Shown here one piece after another: positions 55,740 to 64,000 of a DNA stretch of 64,000 nucleotides (positions are counted from its first letter, which is position 1; every line of letters begins with the position of its first letter). The position numbers were made by a program, and so were the translations under genes. The notes under the pieces are model-generated. The model did no database searches. It was not told the origin of the DNA and saw only the letters and a list, made by a program, of their open reading frames with translations. This DNA comes from Cryptomeria japonica (taxonomy: Eukaryota > Streptophyta > Pinopsida > Cupressales > Cupressaceae), in the NCBI RefSeq assembly GCF_030272615.1, contig NC_081414.1, forward strand, positions 908,367,009 to 908,431,008. Reading direction: 5' to 3'.

Positions 55740-56700
55740 CACTTCTGATCCACAAACATTTCAGGAAGCATCAGGGGTTCCTGAGTAGGACCAAGCTATG
55801 GAGAAAGAGTATAGTTCCTTGATGAGGAACAACACATGGGAGTTAGTCCCTCTCCCTAAGGGGAGAAAAATGGTTCGATGTAAGTGGGTCTATCAGACCA
55901 AGTTTGTAGTGGACGGTAGTGTGGATAAGTATAAGGCTCAACTTGTTGGGAAAGGTTTCTCTTAGGTTCCAGGTGTTGACTACACTGAGACCTTTGTGCC
56001 CATAGCCAAGATGAACTCCATTCACTTGACACTTGCTATTGTTGTAGCTCATGGTTGGGCTATACATTAGATGGATGTGAAGAGTTATTTTCTTCATGAG
56101 GATGTTGATGAGGAGATATATATGGAGTAGCCATAGGGTTTCATCTAGGATTCTTCATTGGTTTACAGACTAAGGAAATCTCTCTATGGCCTTAAGCAGG
56201 CCCCTAGGGCTTGGTACGCCAAAATGGATTCCTTCCTTCTCTCATCAAGGTTCACCAGGTGTCATTCCAATTTGAATGTCTAAATTTTGCGATAGAATGA
56301 TTCACACTTGATACTTGTGCTCTATGTTGATGATTTGATCATTATAGGGAGCACCACATCCATCATTAGCAGTGTCAAATTTGCTTTGCATGACATATTT
56401 GCTATGACTGACTTGGGTCGTTTGCACTACTTTCTCAGGATAGAGATTTCACAATCATCTTCAGGGATTACTCTTTCACAGCCCAAGTATGCTCTTGATC
56501 TTCTTGCACGCTTTCATATAGTTGATTGTAAGCCTACATTGACTCCCTTTCTTTTAGGAGTCAAGCTTGAGGCTAGGTTCTCTTCTCCACCAATTGATGC
56601 CACATTGTATCGTCAGCTTCTGGGTAGTCTCATCTACTTGACTCACACATGCCCTAATATTTCATTTGCGGTTGGCATGGTTTATCGCTTCATGTAGGAA
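55740..56700 (+). pseudogene. Element F reverse transcriptase (Copia)
   Basis: All Copia RT landmarks are present in one frame: [64 protein letters not shown] and the catalytic YVDD at 56323-56334, then TDLGRLHYFLRIEI. Many stops are TAG where relatives have Gln: GFS-stop-V (55963), AIH-stop-MDV (56068), and three in the ME-stop-P-stop-GFI-stop segment (56128-56150). Confidence 0.88.
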
Positions 56701-57506
56701 CCATATGAGCTTCATTGGAAAGCTGCCAAACACATTCTACACTACATCTAGGGTACACATCATTATGGGGTTCATTATGTAGAAGGCACAAGACTTCACT
56801 TGGTTGGATACATAGACTCTAATTGGGCTGGCGATCTTGATGATCGTAAGTCTACTTTTGGTTATAGCTTCCACCTTGGTTTAGGTCCCATTTGTTGGCA
56901 GAGCAAGAAGCAACATGCTATTGCTCTCTCTTTGACTGAGACTATTTGGCTTTAGCATATTTTGATAGAGTTTGGGTTCTCCACTCCACGTCCGACAATT
57001 CTTTGTGGAAATCAGAGTTCTATTGCAATCTCGAAGAACCCGGTTCAACATTAGCGGATCAAACACATTGAGATTCATATGCACTACATCTGATAGTTGA
57101 TTTAGGAGAAGGTCATTGATTTGCAGTATTGTCCTACAGCAGAGAAAGTTGCAAACATATTCACCAAACCCTTCACTGAGAGTAAGTTCCAATAGTTGCG
57201 AGCTCTCTTGAGGGTGCAAGATATCTCATTAGGGGGGTTAGTTGACTTATCCTTCCTCTCTTATGGGGAGGACTTTTTCCTCTTTGAGGTTTTATCCTTT
57301 TGCTTTGAGAGTCTTTTGTGTATTAATCTCTCTTTTGGGGGGGAGGTTTTTCCCCTTGGGTTTTCTCCCTTTCTCTGTTTTGTGAGAGATTGCATTGCAT
57401 AGGTTTGCTTGCATTTTCATACTGTACATGGGTACCTATCATGTCCTAGTATCCGAGACCCATCTTGCATTGTTGACTTGAGTCTTCATTCCCCTAAGTT
57501 GCACTT
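56701..57506 (+). pseudogene. Element F RNase H (Copia) and pol end
   Basis: GYIDSNWAGDLDDRKSTFGY has the first catalytic acids, followed by WQSKKQHAIALSLTET and, near the end, EKVANIFTKPFTESKFQ-stop-LRALL. Further stops at Gln codons occur (56695 upstream, then 56749, 57052, 57193). After about 57230 the frame carries no known domain. Confidence 0.8.
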
Positions 57507-57515
57507 AAGGGGGGG
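57507..57515 (+). other. Element F polypurine tract
   Basis: AAGGGGGGG directly before TGTTGGTG of the 3' LTR. Confidence 0.8.
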
Positions 57516-58010
57516 TGTTGGTGTATTTATTTATTCTTATAGGATATAATTACACTTTGCTTAAATTAACTTAGGATGATTCATCTCATCGTAGTTTGGA
57601 TATGAGACACTTAGGGAAGTGTGCACATAGGGATAATGCTTGTAGGAGAAATTCCAACTTTTGTGGTCTTATCTTGTTGTTACATTCCACATTCGGTGGG
57701 TCATCCACCTCTTGTGGAATATTATATTATTTCTCCTACCTACCCCTACTTTTTCTTACCTACCCTTGTTTCTCATTGAGCGACATGTCATGATTGTGTG
57801 CTCACATATTCTTTTGGCCTTGCCTATATATGCAGGCCTATATTCATTATATTGGTGTTGTCACTGAGGATTGCACCCGTGATGCTAAGTTCGAAAACAA
57901 GCAATCCTATGAAATATGGAAACACCTTCCAGCCTGTGGGTTTCTCAAAGTGAAGGTGAATCTTTGGACATCAAGTCGGCTTCCTATTTGGTGAATCTCT
58001 TGTAAATACT
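57516..58010 (+). repeat. Element F 3' LTR (right end uncertain)
   Basis: Starts TGTTGGTGTATTTATT after the polypurine tract. No second copy exists in the window, so the right end is an estimate. TATATA near 57826 could be its TATA box. Confidence 0.6.
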
Positions 58011-59274
58011 ATTGATAAGAAAAGGGATAGAAAGAGATAGAAAGCTTTGCATGTAATGAAAATCTATCTAATGAAGGTGATGCACCAAATATCTTATCTG
58101 AGATTTGCAACTTGCTTAACTCACAAAACCTTCAACAAATAACCTTGATTGCTTCACAACTCAACTGAACATGTAGATGCATAAATATTTCCTAGAAAGC
58201 GATGAATTTAATGCGTGCATGAAGGAAAACAACAAGTTTCACAACTTTAAGAAATTAAAATCAACTAACACAAACTAGAACCTGCAACTAACACGTATCT
58301 CCTTGCACCATAAATTGACTGAATGAGACAAATTAGAGGATAAAAATCACAGGAAATCATCAAATCATTCATTCACTAGATAATACAAGAAGTACCAAGA
58401 AGGAAATCTACTACTATATTACTGAAAAATAAAGGAGTGTTGCTGTTACAAAACTCAAATACTACTGAGCTACAATGCTTTTTTGTAAAAATGTGTATGT
58501 AAATAAGAAAGAACCAGACGTAAAAAAGGAGAGAAGGAATATATAGAAATCATGATGAATCCCCTTCAAAAACCCTAAAAACACTGCATGAGAAAAGCCT
58601 TGGGTGAAATTGCCCCAAAAATGGCATAAAAACTCATGCATAATCTATAAAATAATAATCTTTACTACTCAAAAGGATTGCCACTGATCCTCCTGTAAGA
58701 AAATTTTCATATCTAAATGCGAAAAATAGTTATCCCCATGTGAAAGTTGCATGATGAACTGAACAGTGACTATATTTAAAAGAAATCCCACTAAGAAAAT
58801 CTTATGCATCCCTTGGCAACTGCTCTCCATGTTAAAGACCTCTATTAAAAATGGTTGTGGAAATGATCTCCCTATTTCGTGAGCTTTCCAACAATATGTA
58901 ACACTAGCATATTCAGATAATCAACTGTATTGATCTTTCGTGTAGAAATCATCCCCTTACTTGGCGGGCTTTTCACTTTTCGAACAACCAGTTCTGAATT
59001 CACCATGCAATTTAATATTATTGCCAGCCATTGGATTGCCTGCATGAACCATGGCCGCTTGCATTTAACTTTTTTTGTTTACTTCTTAGCGGGCCCCACC
59101 GTTTGTCACCAACTCACTATGATTACCCATCGATCATTTTTATCTTGCGGTATAGCGACAACCATTGATCTATCAGGAACCTGCTTGCCTTTTAGTATTC
59201 TTGTTTGCTTTTATCTTCCTAGGCCCATGGGAATGAACGATGCTAATGAACTTTGAACTATTGAACCATTGAAC
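58011..59274. other. Unassigned sequence between elements F and H
   Basis: AT-rich to about 58880 with no gene seen. From 58880 to 59274 the minus strand carries words reminiscent of the C LTR (GGTGGGGCCCGC and a CGCTATACCGC box), and the end has TTTGAACTATTGAACCATTGAAC, like the B U3 array. A decayed fragment of a Tat-like LTR is possible but unproven. Confidence 0.35.
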
Positions 59275-60082
59275 TGTTGGCAAATGCACACTCCAATGAG
59301 ATATTGTAGGTGGTTGAAGGTATTGTCATTGATGGAAACCTTAAAATCATGTGATACCAGCAGGTAGACATCGACACTGGCACCGACAGACTCTACACCG
59401 ACATACAGAACACCGGCACCGAAAAGGAAGATTACCGACACCCTGGCCGATAGCAATTTTGTATAAATATATTTTGTAATTAATTGTAAAATCTTTTGTA
59501 AGCTGACATGGCAGATTGCAATATGACTCATATATGTATGAGATCATTGTAGATCATTAAAGATATGATATGATGTGAAATATGAATAGAAGGTAGTAGA
59601 CCTAATATGTGAATTAGTGGTTAAGGGTTTATGTATGTAGCAGAGCTTAAACCGGTACTGAATTTGGCATAGTAGATGCTAATCTGAAGCAGTACAAGAC
59701 ATTGGATTTGTATAATCCATTTTTGTAAGTCAATGTGACTTCTTTTGTAATTGAGCAATGAGCTCTAGGCACTTGGCCTTCCTGCATGTGCAGACCCCTA
59801 TTGTAGCAGTAATATTCTCTTATTGGCCAGTAAGTGAATATTATGGGTCACAAATCCCACCGAGGTTTTTCCCACACCGGGTTTCCTCGTTAAAATATTG
59901 TGTTGTGGTGTGTTTTTCATGTTGTGGTTGTTATTCTTATTTGCTGCATTATTTATGGTTTACCGATACACAGTTTTAATATGTTTTTCATGTTATTAGT
60001 TAAGAAAATATTATAACTAGTCAGATACTAATTCACCCCCCCCCCCCCCCCCCCCATCTCAGTATCTTTAGGAATCCTAACA
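59275..60082 (+). repeat. Element H 5' LTR (Copia-type)
   Basis: Starts TGTTGGCAAATGC and ends CCTAACA before the primer-binding site. It shares GAGCTCTAGGCACTTGGCC and a CACCGACA-rich part with the LTR of element I. It contains a run of 20 C (60036-60055). Confidence 0.75.
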
Positions 60083-60084
60083 AT

Positions 60085-60096
60085 TGGTATCAGAGC
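60085..60096 (+). other. Element H primer-binding site
   Basis: TGGTATCAGAGC, a perfect initiator-Met tRNA-type site. Confidence 0.9.
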
Positions 60097-60153
60097 TTGG
60101 TCCTCTATTTTTAGAAGCCTAACAGGTTGAGGAAGATCTTGTCACTGGTAGAG

Positions 60154-61266
60154 ATGGAAAATTTGAGAAAGCAATTGGAAACAGCTCTTTCAGACTATGA
60201 TGCAGAAAAAGTAAAGAATATCAAACTCGCGGATGATCTGAAGGTTGCTCAGGATATCATTTAAGCACTTTAAGAAAATTACACTATAGAAAGGAATAAA
60301 AGAAGAGAACTTTGTGAGAAGATGCAGAAAGAGGAAGATGAAAAGGAAACTCTTAATGATCTGGTGAACCAATTGAGACAAGATAACTGTACAATGAAGA
60401 ATGAGATGCAAGATATGACTATGAGATTTTGTAAAGAAAATAAAGACATAAAGAAGAATGAAGATGACTTGACTAGAAGACTAAATGATGCCATAAATGA
60501 AAACACAAGACTCAGTCATGAAAATGATATGTTGAAGACAAATTTGATGTACACACAAAATGACAAAACTGAACTCATGAGATAGAAAGGAATCTTGGAG
60601 AATGAATTGACTGCTGCAAATCAACACAAAGAGAAATTCAAGAAACGTTCAGAAGAACTTATTGACATACTGAAGAATCAGAAACCTAATGGTGATACAA
60701 ATAGCCTTGGCTTTGAAACTGGTGAAAGCTCTGGTACTGCAGACAATCATGATCATAATAAACTGGTAAGGCAACCTAATGCATATAAATTCAATGGGAA
60801 ATGCTTTAACTGTAACAAGTATGGTCATAGAGAAAATTAGTGTAGATCTAGAAATTATCAGAACACTAATACATCCACCGGTCAATGTTCTAAATGCAAC
60901 AAAGTTGGTCATAACTCAGAAAATTGTAGAATGAATGTAAGATGTTATGTTTGTGGAAGATTTGGACATCTATCTAATCAATGTAGGACACATACCGGCA
61001 TAGGATATGGGAAAGCTATTCATAAAAACAATATGACTTGTTATGCTTGTAACAAAATTGGACATATTGCAAAATTTTATAGAAGCAAGTCCCCACTGGC
61101 AAATAACAAAGGTCCTAGTTTGAAAGGTAAAGAAAAGGTTGAAGGGGTAAAGCAAGAATTCTCAAAACAATGGATCAGAAAGTCAGATCAAAATGTTGAT
61201 GGGAATACCCCTCCACCGGTAGAACAGAGTATCACTCCATTAGTAGGAGACTCTTCATCTAACTGA
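60154..61266 (+). pseudogene. Element H gag-like protein: coiled coil plus four zinc knuckles
   Basis: One frame of 370 codons starts ATG 60154, only 58 bases behind the primer-binding site (MENLRKQLETALSDY). The first 220 residues are a charged coiled coil (KMQKEEDEKETLNDLVNQL, LTRRLNDAINENTRLSHEN). Four zinc-knuckle motifs follow: CFNCNKYGHREN-stop-C, CSKCNKVGHNSENC, CYVCGRFGHLSNQC and CYACNKIGHIAKFY (last Cys lost). The usual Copia N-terminal gag domain is missing, and no protease, integrase or RT follows. Stops: 60262, 60271, 60583 and 60838. Probably a non-autonomous derivative; element D gag has a comparable coiled coil plus knuckle. Confidence 0.75.
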
Positions 61267-61564
61267 AGGAAAATCCTTTGGGGGTTTAGCAACAAAATGA
61301 AAAACACGCTATTATTCCTTCTGTTGATGGTGACAAGTTAAATTACTTCTATACCAACAGATTAGTTAAGTTGTGACTTAACCGGCAAAGCATTAAATGT
61401 GGTAGTTGCAGAAAATAACATTATAAAGCAAGTGTTTTGGCTCCTTTTTCATTCACCGAGAATTCAAATCTTCGAGAGTGCGAAAATTCTTGAGTGAAGG
61501 CATCCTTAGCAAAGAAGTGAAGCAATTCATCCAAGCATTCATCCTTCAGGCAGATTGAAGTATT
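61267..61564 (+). other. Element H interior after the gag-like gene
   Basis: No domain is recognised. No 3' LTR of H is found before element I starts, so I may be inserted in H, or H is truncated. Confidence 0.4.
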
Positions 61565-62614
61565 TGTTGGTATTTTGGCATGGTTTTTTCATTGATGTTA
61601 ACACCTACTAAAACTCTAGCACTTTGGAGAATCAACAACATTCACCAGCAAGCAAGTGACTCATGCAAAGTCACCGATATCTGGTACACCGGCAAGATAT
61701 AATGATCACCGACACTTGGAATGATATGGAAAACACTTGGTTATGTCGAAGACATTGTGTGGACACTTTGTTTTGGATTTTTTTTTATTGGTACATTAGC
61801 ATTCGCATATTTGTTGTTACCGGCAAATAGGTCTAGGGTTCCACCGATAGGTTTATCTTTTCCAGATCAGCATGGCACGCTATTGAAATGATTAATTATT
61901 GTTGTAAATGCATTAAGCTGATATGTTCAATCGGTTATTGCATTGGATATTGTTTTGTTTGTAAAATGTTTTATTGTAATATCTTGTAGAGCCGACCTAC
62001 TAAAATTGGTCTTATGTTATGGTTTAAATGTAAGATCTTATTTGTAAGATCCGATGTGAAATGCGAAAAAGGATTGTGTGAAGGTATATGTGAGAATAAG
62101 CAGAGCTATACATGCAGTCATCATTTGAAGATTGAAGAAGGGTTTTTGTGAAGACAATCAGAACTACACTGGTACTGAATCCAGCATATGAAGATGCTAT
62201 TTTATGCAATACATTCTTATTGGATTTAACCATCCAACTGTAGTCAGTGTGACTCCCATTTTGTGATTGAGCAGTGAGCTCTAGGCACTTGGCCTTTCTG
62301 CACATGCAGACCCCATTTATGTACACTTACTATCTGTAGTAGTATCATTTGATTATGGATAAGATTTTCCACCGTGGTTTTTCCCCTTATAGGGTTTCCA
62401 TGTACAAATATTGGTGTTATGTGTTGTGGATGACATTGTCTTTATGTTTCATGCACTAATCCTTACTAATTTAACAATTAACTGTTAAAACTATCTACCG
62501 GCATGTTAAACTGGTTTACCGGTATCAAGCATTAAGTTGGTTAAGTTTTTTTGGTTCGAATTTATTTGACAACTGATTCACCCCCCCCCTCTTAGTTGTC
62601 TCTGGGACCTAACA
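61565..62614 (+). repeat. Element I 5' LTR (Copia)
   Basis: TGTTGGTATTTTGG to CCTAACA, about 1,050 bp, followed by a primer-binding site. It is related to the H LTR in its 3' half. Confidence 0.75.
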
Positions 62615-62616
62615 AT

Positions 62617-62628
62617 TGGTATCAGAGC
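62617..62628 (+). other. Element I primer-binding site
   Basis: TGGTATCAGAGC, initiator-Met tRNA type. Confidence 0.9.
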
Positions 62629-62670
62629 TTAGTCCTCTTTTACAAAAGTTTAACAGCTTGAGGAGATCTA

Positions 62671-63753
62671 ATGTCTACTAAATATTTTAGGAAGGACAGT
62701 CCTAAACTTGATGGAACCAACTATGGCATATGGAAGATCTGAATGGAGAGACATCTAAATTTCATTGGAAAAGACATCTAGGATGTTACAAAGAATGGTT
62801 ATACTGCTCCTACTCAGAGTCATCCCACTCCACCCAACTTGACTAAAAATGTGGAAAATGATTGCAAAGCAAGAGAAGCACTTTTAAGCACATTATCAGA
62901 TCAACAAATCATGAGACTATCAAATAGGTCTACTGCTAAAGCTATTTGGGATCATTTGGAAACACTGAATGAAGGAGATTCCACAGTCAAAATTGCAAAA
63001 CTTGAAAGCTTCCGGGTCAGGTATGAACATCTGAAAATGGAAGAAGATGAAAGGATTTCTGCTTTTATGGAAAGAGTAAATGAGATTGTTTTGGGTATTA
63101 AATGTTGTGGAGGAACCTTAAGTGAAGATGAAATTGTTTCAAAAGTTTTAAGAGGATTGCCACCGGCATATAAAATGAAAGTCACTGCTATAAATGAGTT
63201 AAGAACAATGCCTAATATATCAGTTACTAGGGATACATTAATTGGAAAACTTTCAGCTTTTGAAATTGAAGAATTTGGTCCTGTTGCTACTATAAAGACA
63301 AAATTGGCCTTTAAAGCATCAACATCATCTGCTCAATCATTTGACATATCTGATTGGAAAGCCTTTTATGCAAGAGAACTTGAAGAAAGCAGGAAAGAAA
63401 ATGAAGAACTTGAAGAACTTGAAGCACTATTTGCAAGGAAAATTCCTAAAGGTCCAGTTGGAAGTAAGTATGAAGGAAAAGCACCCTTTAAATTTTTTAA
63501 CTGCAATAAGATTGGTCATATGGCATCGAGATGCTCTGATAGACATGCTAGACTAAGAGAAGAAGATAGAAGAACATACAAGCCTAACCCTGAATATCAG
63601 AGATACAAATTTAAGAAGAATAAAGACAAATCTTGTTACATTGTTGATGAAGGTGTGATTGATGATTCTGATGAGGATCCAGCAGACAATGGATGGGTTT
63701 TTGTTGCTATAACAGAAGATCAACTGGCACCTACTGCTCAACCGGTAGTATAG
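62671..63753 (+). pseudogene. Element I gag (Copia)
   Basis: ATG 62671 opens MSTKYFRKDSPKLDGTNYG, the classic Copia gag start. Then STAKAIWDHLETLNEG, RISAFMERVNEIVLG and VSKVLRGLPPAYKMKV, a charged linker and a zinc knuckle FNCNKIGHMASRC near 63500 whose first Cys is replaced by F. Stops are at 62740 (TGA), 62779 (TAG) and 63751 (TAG). The frame continues straight into protease. Confidence 0.85.
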
Positions 63754-64000
63754 GCCATTGCAGCTAAAGTTGAAGTAAAGGATGAGTGGATCATTGATTC
63801 AGGATGCTCACATCATATGACAGGAGACAAAGGTAAATTCTTGAACTTTCAAGAATACAGTGAAGGCTTAGTGAGATTTCGAGATGACAAAGCTTGTTTA
63901 ATCAAAGGTAAGGGTACAATATCTCTTGATGGTAAGCATAACACTGACAATGTTTACTATGTTGAAGGATTAAATCATAATCTTTTGAGTGTTGGTCAAT
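63754..64000 (+). pseudogene. Element I protease start, cut by window end
   Basis: EWIIDSGCSHHMTGDKGKF carries the catalytic DSG near 63797, and YVEGLNHNLLSVGQ is the standard Copia protease end. It is open to the last base; integrase and RT should follow beyond the window. Confidence 0.85.

Noticed and set aside
57196-57402. Envelope-like hydrophobic protein behind Copia F pol
   Set aside because: It is the read-through of the pol frame into 3' sequence before the polypurine tract. Hydrophobicity comes from T-rich DNA; no start signal or env feature.
60036-60055. C20 run as a functional element
   Set aside because: Homopolymers near the LTR end also occur in element I (C9) and can be slippage or sequencing artefacts.

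Overview
The window is plant nuclear DNA made almost entirely of nested LTR retrotransposons. I found no convincing host gene, tRNA, rRNA or CRISPR array. Old, stop-riddled, deeply nested Ty3 and Copia elements with very long LTRs suggest a large, slowly purged genome. My guess is a gymnosperm such as a conifer, but this is inference from element style and no host gene confirms it.

Layout. (1) 228-12727 is the 3' part of element A, a Ty3 element related to the Tat/Ogre group: pol to 3133, then a 3' LTR from about 3315. A small minus-strand non-autonomous Copia-type element, G (6368-9231), sits inside that LTR. Element A appears to lie in the 5' LTR of Copia element D, whose LTR tail, primer-binding site and decayed gag follow (12728 to about 15500). 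(2) About 15740-58010 is Copia element F. After ten and a third codons of its gag it is split by Ty3 element B (17245-53279, perfect 5-bp duplication AACTC), and gag-pol resumes at 53285. (3) The 3' LTR of B is itself split by Ty3 element C (29698-50013, duplication CAACT/CAGCT). (4) From 59275 there are two more Copia-type elements: H (gag-like gene only) and I (gag plus the start of pol, running off the window).

Main result. Elements A, B and C form a distinctive group. Their LTRs are huge (about 9.4 kb with an insert, 4.85 kb and 6.55 kb). In each, a decayed reading frame of about 1,050-1,220 codons lies INSIDE the LTR, between TATA-like and 3'-end-like sequences. B and C show it in both LTRs. 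The encoded proteins are clearly related between A and C and remotely related to that of B, which suggests past selection on an LTR-encoded protein. The pol genes also have an unusual domain order: in B and C an archaeal-type RNase H with all four catalytic acids lies between protease and reverse transcriptase, while the usual RNase H behind the RT has lost its catalytic acids in A, B and C.

Decay. Many breaks are nonsense changes, and ten premature TAG codons in one LTR face CAG in the partner LTR, the signature expected from CHG-methylated cytosine deamination. The gag-pol of C keeps one frame over 2,282 codons with 12 premature stops and no net frameshift. Some breaks in the LTR genes are shared by both LTRs and so predate insertion. 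No element here looks able to move unaided.
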